From Mesaphorura yosii (Eukaryota; Arthropoda; Collembola; Poduromorpha; Tullbergiidae): a stretch of 64,000 nucleotides of DNA. Made by a program: the position numbers and the translations under genes. Where the stretch lies: the NCBI GenBank assembly GCA_009869945.1, contig WIXG01000119.1:124001-188000 (forward strand). The letters are read 5' to 3'. Positions 1 through 18,252 of the stretch are shown here, piece after piece. A model generated the notes under the pieces. It was not told the origin of the DNA and did not search any database. It was given only the letters and a program-made list of their open reading frames with translations. Every line of letters starts with the position of its first letter. Position 1 is the stretch's first letter.

Positions 1-96
1 TAAAAAGTTGACAGTAAGTCGTCTTATAAGTTAATTAAGTAAATGTTCCATTTGACAACGAACGATTGAAGATGAACACTCGATTTTTGTTCACAG

Positions 97-222
97 CCGC
101 CCACAATTCCGCATATAACATTTGACGGAGACACACGAAACTTCGAAGACTACCCAGAGCAGTTGAGCTGGAGAAGAAGACGACTGTCCGAAAAAGATTT
201 AGGGCTATTCTCTGATTTTTAA
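97..222 (+). CDS. Last exon of an upstream PRKX/Pka-C3-like protein kinase gene (partial)
   Basis: Only the terminal coding exon is in the window; it follows a TTCACAG acceptor at 90-96 and ends with TAA at 220-222. It encodes 41 residues of the C-terminal tail of an AGC kinase. The exon starts PPTIP, holds FDGDTRNFEDYP and ends in the hydrophobic motif LFSDF at the extreme C-terminus. In PKA and PRKX this tail wraps the catalytic core and its terminal FxxF sits in a pocket of the N-lobe. The complete kinase gene downstream ends in an exon of the same layout ([22 protein letters not shown]) with the same splice phase, so this is a tandem paralogue rather than an alternative end. The arginine run RRRR at mid-exon is not shared with the downstream copy. 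The kinase core lies before the window. Confidence 0.85.
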   Translation, partial: PPTIPHITFDGDTRNFEDYPEQLSWRRRRLSEKDLGLFSDF

Positions 223-308
223 TGCACTCGCAGACTAGTGATAGGATTAGATTCTTGTATATAATTTATCACCAGTAGTATTCATAATTAACCAAAAAAA
301 GTCGCGCT

Positions 309-314
309 AATAAA
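309..314 (+). promoter_or_regulatory. Poly(A) signal AATAAA of the upstream kinase
   Basis: An AATAAA hexamer lies 87 bases after the TAA of the partial kinase exon. Its position is right for the 3' end of that transcript. Confidence 0.6.
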
Positions 315-546
315 TCGGTCTCGACTTAATGTAACTCTTTAGTAGTCCATCGAGTACATCCGATAAAAAATGATAGGAGCTTCAGTTAATGTTCAGGAAT
401 GCCCAAACGGGTGCATACGGTGGGCAGTGCAACGGTGTATCGGAATGTCAAAAGGTGTGCAGAATTAGCAAAAAAAACTTGTGCTGAAGAATTTACATTC
501 GTTGAGTATTTGTACTACTCCGATTGGGCTAAGAAGCCTGATACTA

Positions 547-630
547 AAGCAGCCGAGCTTAACCAATCAGCTCCCTTGCTTAACCATTAAGCAGCCGTGC
601 TTAACTGTTAAGCAGCAGTGGTTATACATT
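547..630 (+). repeat. Four degenerate ~21-base tandem repeats
   Basis: Four units of 20-22 bases follow one another at 547-568, 569-588, 589-609 and 610-630. Units 1 and 3 share AAGCAGCCG(A/T)GCTTAAC, unit 2 keeps CTTGCTTAACCATT, and unit 4 starts AAGCAGCAG. A fifth AAG starts and breaks off. It is a small decayed minisatellite between the two kinase genes. Confidence 0.6.
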
Positions 631-1638
631 AAGCCTTAGCCTTTCGTTTTTATATGGTTATTCTCCAATCAAGGACGTTGGAATAAGCTTGGACGTTGAC
701 TTTCGGGTTGGACTTTTTGCTTACCTTACTGCATTCTATGATCTCATAAATGCTAGCTCACACCTCACATGAATAGCTAAGTTTTAACGAAAATGCTCGT
801 TTTTCAAGAAGTTTAGTCCACACCGTTGAGCGATTTATGCCTCTATGCGCGTTTGTGGCCGCAAAGTTCACGTCACTCCGTTATGTAATATAAACATAAA
901 GATGTATTTGAACCTGTCAAAGGAAAAGCCAAGGCAAAAGACTCCACAAGGAGTTAAACGCTGGGAGAAGTTCAAATTCGTACTCTTGCTGAACTGAGTG
1001 ATCATGCAAAACTTAATAAGGGCGTCATAATTAAAGTCTCATCAATTGAATTGGTCCACGCTTCATTCGAACCGCCGGCCCATCAACTCCTGCATCTATA
1101 AACCCTGGAAGCTTATTTTCCGTATCATCAAAGGCGCACTAATTGCAATACGCCTTTCAAAGAAAATTATGTCAGTGCTACATGAGCTTAAATATAACCC
1201 AGTTGCGAAATCATTTTTTCGGGTCTTTTGCCAAAACAAAAACCAACGAAGCTACTTATCTTTCAAACTCCAACTAATAACTGGCTTTCACATAAAGTAT
1301 AGAGTGCAGAGCGTCTTGTTGCAGCTTTATTCACTTTTATGCAAAATCACTCCTACACACGGCGAGCACGCTTTTATTTGAGACGGTTTACCTCAGGATC
1401 ACGTCAGTCCTGCACAGAACGTCTAACAACGCAAACGTCCAAGCTAAAAACGCGTCCTGCACTTCAGCAAGTGGAACAATCACAACTTTCCGGCAAAATC
1501 GCCTTACTCCTTCCACGCCAGCCATTCAGACATTGAAGAAATTCTTCTCGGAGAAAATGTGTGTAATTTTTCTACTCGAGAACTCAACTTCCGGAATCTT
1601 GTGTAACCTGCTTTATTTCGGTTGACAGATCTTCCGCC

Positions 1639-4600
1639 ATGAGACAAACAATTGCCGAGCCAGTCACTCTAAATTGTCTGGAAGAGGAGCTCAAACCGCA
1701 CAACGACGATGATGAACACAACAAAGAGAACATCACGAGCATGCGGAGGTTAAGCATCAAATCATGTCCTCCACAGTCTCTGGATGAATTGGAAATTACA
1801 AAGACAATCGGTAAGCCAAGCCGTCTTTCAACAATCACTGTAGAAGCCTTAGTATTCGGTGCATCCAATGATCGAGTGCAATGGCAAAATTTCGGTAGAA
1901 ATGAGTCACATTCTGAAATTATGATTCATAACTCATGCAAAATGGTGACACACTTTCGAAACTTCAGTGTTAGTAATTCATAGTGCATTTTCAAATTCAT
2001 ATTCAGTCGTTGCTACTCTTTGAACCATCACGGGAAAGGACACTCAACTTTATTTGCTCTTTCTGCTACTGCAGTCATTTGTAGAACAGTAAAGGCGATA
2101 CGTGATAAATCGAGGAATATGGGCTTTTCAGGAGAAAAGTTGGCCAACATCTTGAATTTTGCATTCGTAATGCATCTGTTTTGAGTCTAAAACACTGCAC
2201 GAGTTCATGAGAGGGCATTTCCGCAGTGATATTTTTAGTCGAGTGTTTAATTTTTGCAAGCCAATTATTACAAGAGCGGAGAGAAAATAACTTTCTGTGT
2301 TAGTGTGGTACCAGGCTAGAATAGTTATTTTTATGCATCAGTTGCATTCTAATATCGAAAATTTGCATACCGTATTGCCTCGTGCAGAAATGAGAACCTC
2401 TGTAAGTTTTGCATCTAAACGCAAAAACGTCATCATGGTTAAACTCGTTATTGTATTCGCGGTACTTGTGGCTTGTGACCTTGCAAGAAACGTGAAGCCC
2501 GTAGCACATTTTCACGATAAGAGGAAATTAAATCAAAAATCAATATTTATTTGATGTCTCGAAAATATATTTGGGATTTTATGATTCACTGAACTCTTTA
2601 CTTACTTGAAACGCTTACCTTCATGTTTCTTTAAACTGGAAGAAAAAAGTAATTTATGCGGTAGAGGTGTAGTAATTACCATTTAAACTGCAGGTAATTT
2701 GCCAACGAAGAAGCCTCTGTCTGGATTAGCGCAGTGACTAATGGCTTTTCGTGGTAACGAAAGACAATTACCACATTTTTGCCATTTTGAGACGGCGAAA
2801 GCCCAGCCAGTTGGACGGCAGCTGTCCAAATCTCTGGAGGAGAGCCACTCCACGGTCCTAGTGAACTTTTTTCTTCAGCGACCGACTCTTTGTTCTACTC
2901 AGTTGAATATTTTATGATGACAAGCAACAAGTTAAGGTGTGCGTTTTTTGCGAAAAGAAAAGTTACAAGATTAATTCTTCATCATACCATATTCTGCACC
3001 TGTGTTTTTATGATTCTGCTAAATTGGATTACACGCGACCTGGCCGTATAATCTCGTACACAGGATTCTTGCTTTGTCTTGTCATGCGGCGAGATAATCC
3101 CAAAACTTGTTTCGTGGTACAAATTGGGATCTCATTATAAATGCAGGAGTTCATTCAATTGACTCAGGGCGGTGATATTTGATACTTATCATTTCGTACT
3201 CGATTCAATTGCGCCGTATTGGCTTTGTCCGAGCAGACAATACGGAGTCAAGAAAATTCGTCTTAAATTAGAAGTCTTGATATGCGCTTTTAGCGTGTGC
3301 TGAACTTTGCACTCTGCTGCTTGTGCCAAGTGCCAGAAAGCTATTTTCATTTTATGGTTTCACGAATAAAATGCTGTCAGAGTTCTCTTAATTACGACTG
3401 AATTTATTTCACAGGGCACGCGAATGGAATCGGTAGCTATATATGCCAGTCTATTCTATTCGTAAACTTGAGATTCAATCCAGTACTAAACATTTTTGCA
3501 GGCTGAGTAGATGCAAAGGTTTCCTGCGGTGCTCGTAAAATCTTGGTAAACCGTGAATAATAATGAGCGTGGGCGGCGCACATTACATTTGCATTTTGTG
3601 GCGTGATCTTTTTCTTGCTGCTTGATCCTTTCATCTTGTGACAGTCGGCAACTCAGACGGCAGGCTGGGTCAATTTGACATGTTAAATCTCAACTGTCGT
3701 GAGCTCTGTGATTTATTTTTATGATGCTGACCGACCATGCGCGTTTCTGTGGCTTGACTCGTGCTCAGCCACTAAAGTTGAAAGAGAAGCGAAGGAGAGT
3801 CGAATTTATTGCACCTGTCATCTGCGCTGTGAAGGAGACAAACAGTCTTCCCGAATTAACCTCGTAGCTGACCTGCGAATTGAATTCTAATCCTTCCATT
3901 GTATTACTCACCTTGCAAAGAGCATTAAATGTTTTATGTACACAGCAAACAGCATCTGACGAACTTCTCAGCGAAAAATCGTCCAGTATCAAATGATATT
4001 CTGGTAGTCGCTCAATAAGCGATCATGTTTGATCATGAGGATCATGAAATCATATGCGCAAGTGCATTAAGTGATCATGAATTGGCGCTTTATTAAAATG
4101 CAATAAGTGATCATGTCCAGAAAAGTTCCGAGTAAAATTCATGTTGGGTTAACTTTGCTCCAGCCATGCCTGCTGCTGTGAGAAATGAAAGATGTTTTAT
4201 AGTCAAAAACATACGAACCGTGAATGACTCGCGGTCACTGAAATGTCATATACATATCAAGATCACTTATTGCACCATGCAAAACAAAGGCTCCTGGTCA
4301 TTTTTCTATCATGATCACTTAATGTACCATCGTCGTTGCACATGATCGCTTATTGAGTGACTACCGATAGATATTCTTTGATGTGGCCCAGCTGCATTTG
4401 TTATTGCGTCTTCATTTCGGTTTTCAGAATCTGCTCTGTTCGTTTTTAGCCATTAAACAGCTGTTACTGGCAAACTGGAACGATTTCTGGCCGACTTCTC
4501 TTGAGGCAAACAAACGTTTGAGTTGTTGACTGTGGTGATGCCAATTGTCATACAAATGTCGCGCGTGTAACCATGAAAAGTTCTGAAATTTCGAACGCTT

Positions 4601-7600
4601 TGATAACTTGTGAGGTTCTGCGTGCTTGCTGACGTGATCGCAGTTCTTGACGTTGCGGTTCCTTAACTATCGAATTGCTCTCTGTAGGCGAAAAAGTGCT
4701 GAGGCTTGGACAACCGATTAAAATTAATTAAATCCACATGTTAGGACATCCGCATCGCTGTGGTGCATGTATGGAGTAGAAGACTGAGAAAACGAAAAAC
4801 GAAGGCTTTTTCTCCATCCTCCAGTTTATATTTAAACGCGAATGACGTCTTTCTTATAGCATTATGATTGGGTGGGTATGAATTCGGGTTTTAATCTTGT
4901 AATCTCGTGGAAGCTGAAGGCTTGCCAAAGTACACATTTTGCATAAACGGCAACTTCCAAGCGTTACTGTTGTTTTTTTCTTGCCGTATTCACAGCCAAA
5001 TATCAGTCGTTTTATATTCCAGCGTCGTAAAATCAGTAATTTTTTACGAGGTTCTTCTCCTCTCCAATTACGGCGGTTGGCCAACCGAATCCGAACACTT
5101 CGGACTTTGGAAGAACGTGTTTTCAGGCAGTCTCCATATACTATCTCTATACGTGTGTCTTTAAAAGACTGCTACTACCACTTTCAAAGGTGCAGTTGTT
5201 TCTCGCCTTTTGCTTTTACTACAGTGACATCCGGTAGCTTGTTGGCAGTTGACAAAAAAACTCGCACTGTCAGTACAGAAAAAGTTTTGGCAACAAAAAA
5301 GGAAGGAGTGTGCATGATTAAGAGTGGCAACCTGCACCGACGATGACGGTTATCATAATAAATTTAAAGATGACTCGATATTTACTCGGTATCCGTATTG
5401 TTGCCAATTTCTCTTCTAACGTAAGTTGACGACACAGGCACACGCCGTCTTCATCTTTAAATGTGCAAGCTTGAAAGGGGTACAAAAATGAATGCCTTTA
5501 TGAAAATAGGTGTGTAGGTCATGAAATCGTACCGCCGCTTGCTTTTCATAGCGACCGCTTTAAAATCGGACTCTTGGGATTTCACCCATAATTGAAGTAG
5601 ACTAATATGTTGTTGGCGTCAACACGAGTCGGTTTACGCCACGCGAAGGACAAGACCCACTGGGTGTTGAAAATGGGGCAAACCGACAGCCATGACATTT
5701 ATCTCAAGCTAGGACTCGATGACTTCAGAATTTTGTTTTGACTTCGGAAGACGTATCAAACTGCAAAATTGTGGTTCTTGCCAATATTTATGTGCTCGCT
5801 TGCGATGTCGCTGTCAAGTGTAATTGGATTATCATCACGTCAGAGATTCAAAGATGCACGTCTCTTGCAGACTAAGAAAAGACAGTGCATGTTCTAAGAG
5901 ACGTCAATGTTAGATCCGGAAAATGGGCGAGTCTGTAACCTAGTTTTTCTCATTTACAATGCATGCTATAAATTCTCACAACCTTGATAATGTGATACTT
6001 TGCAAATAATAATAAAATCTTTATTTTATGTTGCAGGGACCGGGACGTTTGGCCGAGTGGTGTTGGTCCAACACAAGAAATCTTGTGAATATGGAGCACT
6101 GAAAATCCTGGCATTGGCCGACATTATCCGACTCAAGCAAGTTGAGCATGTCAAGAACGAAAAAAATATTCTCAAGCAGATTAATCATCCGTTCATTGTA
6201 AACATGTAAGTTATGAGAAGCTGAGCTCACACGCGCGCCAAATTAATCTCACTGGGCCACTATTGACAGTATGGCATAATCGAGTCATGACTTTTATCAC
6301 CTGGAGCGCTTTTAGACGTGTTAATTGGGAAAATATTTCAGGTTTGTAATGACAAGACACTCGCAAGTGCAAAAACTGACAGCAAGTCACGCAATTTTAA
6401 TACTCAGTCAAAATGAGCTTGATTTAGAACAATCGTATGAATTAGTTCCATATTTGGAACTGGACATTTATGGCAGGGCACTTAACATTCGGCTGGTTGA
6501 ATTGTCTTTGAATACAAAGTTGCTGCCTATAAATCACACCAAAGTCATTAGTGGAATACGATCAGTATATTTTTTCAGTCCAGAAGTGCTAAATTCGCTC
6601 TCTTTATGGCCCGTCAGTCTCGCAACTCGTTTAGCAGATCTCAACTTGAGCTTTAATGATTTGGGACAAATTGAGGTGTGCCTCCAAACCAAATTCTCAA
6701 ATTCCATATTTTTATTTTCTGCAGGAAATGGAGTTTCATCAATGACACCCACATTTACATGCTCTTTGACTACGTTTGTGGTGGCGAATTGTTTTCGTAC
6801 CTTCGTACGGCCGGATATTTTACTTCGTCAACAAGCTCATTTTATGCAGCCGAAATCGTCAGTGCCCTGGATTACTTGCACTCAAAGAGCATTGTCTACC
6901 GCGACCTGAAACCAGAAAACTTGCTTCTCGATCGAGAAGGTCATTTGAAGATCACCGACTTTGGGTTCGCAAAGCAGCTGAAGGATCGGACGTGGACGCT
7001 GTGCGGAACCCCGGAATACTTGGCGCCTGAAATTATACTCTCGAAAGGCCACAACAGAGCGGTCGATTGGTGGGCATTGGGTGAGAAAACGTCTCAGGCT
7101 TTGACAGGCTCTATTGGAAACTGGTTGCAAAATGACTGCATTTGTTGTTCAGGTGTTTTAATCTACGAAATGAATTGTGGATTTCCTCCATTCTTCGATG
7201 ATGAAAAAATGACCACTTATGAGCGCATATTGTCGGGAAAAATTTCATGGCCGCAATTCATTGACCGTGTCGCAAAAGATTTGATCCAGAAACTGCTTGT
7301 GACGGACAGAACGAAGAGGCTCGGAAACATGAAGGTACGTCGAACTAACTCGATTCAGGTTCAACTGTAATTTAACGACATATAAATTTCAACGTCTATG
7401 TTTTGTACAGAATGGCGTTGATGATGTCAAAAATCACCGCTGGTTTAAAGATTACGACTGGAAAGATGTCTACTACAGGAGACTTGAGGTGAGTGCGACG
7501 CAATCTTTCGACGCAACAATAATAATCTTTCCCGTTTTCAATATTTTCTCGTGTGTTTTGTAGCCTCCAATTATTCCCAAAGTGTTGTTCGATGGAGATA

Positions 7601-7698
7601 CAAATAACTTTGACTCATACCCTGAAGAAGACGAAGCGGCTGCCAACGATTCAAGGACAATCTCAGAAGCCGAATTGGAGCTCTTCGCAGACTTTTAG
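1639..7698 (+). CDS. PRKX: PRKX / Pka-C3-type cAMP-dependent protein kinase catalytic subunit
   Basis: Six coding exons, 1639-1810, 6037-6205, 6725-7080, 7153-7334, 7411-7488 and 7564-7698, join in phase to 363 residues; human PRKX has about 358. The protein is a cytosolic/nuclear AGC serine/threonine kinase of the PKA catalytic family. Visible features are the glycine loop GTGTFGRV (58-65), ATP lysine in ALK (80), catalytic YRDLKPEN (Asp174), DFG (192-194), activation loop [15 protein letters not shown] with the phosphothreonine at 205, and the tail [12 protein letters not shown] ending in LFADF. Wording such as [22 protein letters not shown] and RLGNMKNG fits PRKX better than classical PKA-C. 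Family knowledge says it is held by PKA regulatory subunits. The acidic, unconserved N-terminus (1-50) makes the ATG the least certain point. Intron 1 is 4.2 kb and cuts the glycine loop codon. A paralogue lies just upstream. Confidence 0.93.
4003..4365. mobile_element. MITE-like element with ~110-base inverted arms
   Basis: The left arm (4003-4115) begins GGTAGTCGCTCAATAAGCG. The right arm (about 4253-4365) ends with its near-exact complement, 24 of the first 25 bases matching. Each arm repeats a short word close to CAATAAGTGATCATG about three times, at matching distances. The middle is unrelated and there is no coding capacity. GATATTCT occurs directly left of the element (3995-4002) and again at 4370-4377, four bases beyond the right end, which could be an 8-base target duplication as hAT elements make. 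It lies in intron 1 of the PRKX gene. The inverted arms are seen; the superfamily is inference. Confidence 0.7.
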
Positions 7699-8132
7699 CA
7701 AGCCATAATTTCGTGTGCTCGCACATGCGAGGATTTTATGATCGCGACATTTCGCACTTAAAATTGACAATTTCTTTCTCAACTAGCATTAGGATGTTTA
7801 TACTTGCCCTGTCTGTTCGCACCCAGGCTGTAAAAGTTACTATTATAGATAAAAATTTGTATTTAGAAAAGTAGTTAAAGTGGTGTAATGCTGAATGCAA
7901 TGAGTCGAGTTCTTGAAACTCTTCACCGGGCTCAAACGGTGGAGCTCAAGCCATTGCGTTGTTGTTGAACGGTTTAATTCTATGCAACTTACTTGTTAGA
8001 GCTAGGTATTGTAATTTCGTTTTGACGCAGGAACTCGGCATTTCGTTTTTATGTTTTAGATGTGATGCATTTAATTTTGTTGGCTGAAGCCAGTCTGTGA
8101 ACATTTTGTAATAGAATATTAGTACATGCCAA

Positions 8133-8138
8133 AATAAA
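8133..8138 (+). promoter_or_regulatory. Poly(A) signal AATAAA of the PRKX gene
   Basis: AATAAA lies 435 bases after the PRKX stop codon. On the opposite strand TTTATT at 8193-8198 can serve the convergent PCCB gene, so the two 3' ends nearly touch. Confidence 0.6.
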
Positions 8139-8383
8139 CAGTACGTTTTTCTTTTTTCGATGGCAGCGATTTACTGCGTATTTCGTTTGGTTTTTATTGC
8201 ACTGCAAGGAAGTGCACCGCAGGATGAAGCTAAACTAGGACTAAAACACGGGATTAGATTAGACAGCATTTGGTTCGATACAAGAATATAGAGTTTTCTT
8301 CGAAAATAAATTCTGTTTCATGACTTCAAATAAAATCTTTCAGTTTCAACATATTTCTATTTGAGATTAACTTCATGTGGTCG

Positions 8384-10597
<2,214 letters not shown>

Positions 10598-12122
10598 TTT
10601 GGTGACCGCAGTAACCAGCCAAGGTCAAGAAGAGCTTGAAAAGAGGATGCCGAAGAATTACTAGATTTGGCAGACACGCGAAATGACCCTTGATGTCCGA
10701 CAACTGCGTCCAGTGGAGGCGAAACCCCGAGATCCGAGAGCACCAGGCAGCCACCTCAAGAGAATCACCTGATAGTGGCCAATTCAAAGCACAAGACTTT
10801 CCCTCAAATCATCATCCGCTGTAAATCATGCACACTTACCGCGACCATGAGTTTCATCTGGCCTGCCACCAGTACGGTTGGTGTATACAAATGTGTATTG
10901 CCTTGCCCGGACAAGAGTTGAGTTCCATTGCATACAATAGCCAAAGAAGCCACCACACAAGTAGAAAAGTTCCAAGCTGGCGAGGCAGGCGATCTCATTG
11001 ACAAGCACGAACATACGAACACACTACTATTATTGCATCTTTCGAAAAGCGAGATTATTCAACGACTTTGCGCATTTTATGCACAACGCTATTGTTGTGT
11101 CGTGTGTTGCGAATTCTTCGTCTACAACTACTGTTGTGGGAGTTTTTAAATGCTAATGTTTTTATAGATTGAGTTTGTAAACCTTGGCACTGTCATTTAG
11201 TTAGTTGCGGTTATTTATCTATTATTGAGTGTTAGAATAAGTTGTTCTCGGTATCACTCAACGCGAACTACGACGCGATTCTTCGATTCAGCAAATATCA
11301 GAAAGGATCGAGCTGCAGCGAAGAATTTGATGTAGCAGACTAATAGTAAGTTGACTTTTATGTTGTGTCATTCGGTAATTTTTACTGGCGCGGTTCCGAG
11401 TTATTTTATGGTTTCTACGGTTATAATCCGCACTTCTACTTTGAATTCTTAATAATGTTCGATAATTTCATTCCCCAATACTGGATCAGTGAAGGCATAA
11501 ACTCATCTGTCAACATTTGAAATTCGCCAGTAGTGTAGTCACGATTGCCACAATCTCAAGAAGTTTTGTTAATATTTATGTAATCAATTTTTAACAGGTG
11601 TCATTTGTAACTGTCGTCGGTCAATGGAAGCAATTCAACGCACTCATATTGCGTATTGAATCGATGCTAGTGATTGTTCGTCAAACGGAACAGCAGACAT
11701 TGGATGTATAAACTGCAAAGGGTAAGCTCGAGCTACTCACATGATCTTAGAAATCGTATGTCCTTCTGTGCAATTCAAGAGCATGCCTTCGCCAAATATT
11801 GTAACTCGGCATGTGAACCTCTTTCTATGCAGTAACTGTGGCCTGCCTGCTGGTTGTCTTTGGTTCAAGTCTGAGGAAGTCAGACAGCGGAGTCCCGCTA
11901 AAATTAGCCTGAGTGAAGTGGAAGTTAAGGATATTGACAGAACAGACAGCCCCAGGAGTTTTCAAGAAGATACAATACAAGATAGGATGCCCCTTACTCC
12001 TCAGGTGAGTGCAGTTGATTAGTGGAGCAATCACTAAGCACCTTAACACGAGGTGGGGCTGAGCGATTGAAATTATTCATTAATTCTAACTGCAGTACAA
12101 ATTTGCACAGCACGCGGAGGAC
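10598..12122. other. Divergent PCCB/USP7 promoter region and USP7 5' end
   Basis: The stretch between the PCCB start and the first sure USP7 codon should contain both promoters. A plausible non-coding first exon of USP7 ends near 11345 (donor AG/TAAGTTG). A likely exon ending at 12004 (CAG/GTGAGT) joins in frame to the exon starting at 12096. The ATG at 11987 in that exon (MPLTPQ) would lengthen USP7 slightly. No other gene is recognised. Confidence 0.45.
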
Positions 12123-17131
<5,009 letters not shown>

Positions 17132-18252
17132 TTCAATTTTTGATGACATGCATAAGTTTTTAGAATAAGGGCAGAAAGAAATTCAGATCTTGACCTGATG
17201 TTAATTTGAGCTCATTTAAAATTGTAACTAACCCGATCTGGTCTGGTCCTTGCTTTTTATCGATATTGGTCACAGTCCACATATTCGCATAATCATCCCT
17301 TGCTTTTCTAAAAATAATTGCAATTCGCGATGAATTTCAGGATTTCAGCACGATATTCTAACGAATCAAATCAATTACCACGTAAAATGAAGATAGATAT
17401 TTGATAAAGTAGAGACAGATTATTTATTTGTAGTTTTAAGTGCTTTGGTGAAAGCAAACGTCTTAAGCTCTTAATTGGTACATTAACTACTTGAAGACTT
17501 AAGAAGGTAGGAAATGTATCTAAATCTAAACTGACTTTGCTATTATAATAAGAATTAATTTACGGCTGATGCTCGTTCAATGTTTATATGATTATAAAAT
17601 TATGTGAATTTCAAGGTACGATAAATGGGGACACGTCTATTCGAATCCGGCTATGTGCTTTTTGCTTATTCGGGTTTGGAAGGACAGCAAGTTATGATTG
17701 GGCCATTTCTGACAAATAATTTCAAATTTCAGATATTTTTTCATGCTTCCGTTGATCTTCCCCTTGAAACTTTGTGACTACCTTCCATTGACGTCCATTC
17801 AATGAATAATTCATGTCATTTTGCTGGTGGCACTCGACCATTTTTTCTGACGCAAGTTCTTTGCTATTTTGGCGCTAATGTGTCCTCCATATTAAACACA
17901 AAGAATAAGATCGTCATTCGAAATAAAGAAAGTTCTCGACAAAAGTTTCATACTTTCCAGCATCATTAAATATGAATCAGTGTCAATTTTTATATTTTCT
18001 GTATTCTTAGTACTCGAAAGTTGAAAGGTTTAAACACTTTTCCTTCGTGTCACTTTTGAACAGCAATGATAACACATAATAGCAACTCAACTCAGGCCCA
18101 ACGCCCGACCAAGTCGATATTGTATTAAACCTCAACACGACACAACAATAGAAACTTTCTTCGTGTCGCTCTCAATCATCGTTCACGCATCAATTTTTAA
18201 TGCGTCCATATTTTCCGTAACAATAGGGTGAAAAGCCAAGTGAAGGTTTGAA
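17132..18252. other. Intergenic, USP7 to nuclear receptor
   Basis: AT-rich sequence with the USP7 3' UTR at its left end. I see no conserved reading frame or structured RNA. The promoter of the nuclear receptor gene probably lies in the right half. Confidence 0.5.

Larger units (their letters stand above)
223..1638. other. Spacer between the tandem kinase genes
   Basis: Apart from the AATAAA at 309 and the short repeat at 547-630, I find no exon with both good splice sites and recognisable protein. The open frames here (for example 399-590 and 1046-1381) have unremarkable translations. The stretch should hold the promoter and 5' UTR of the kinase starting at 1639, but I cannot place them. 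Confidence 0.5.

Noticed and set aside
6325..6909. 194-residue open frame overlapping kinase exon 3
   Set aside because: It reads intron 2 and exon 3 in the wrong frame; the kinase frame has all catalytic motifs.
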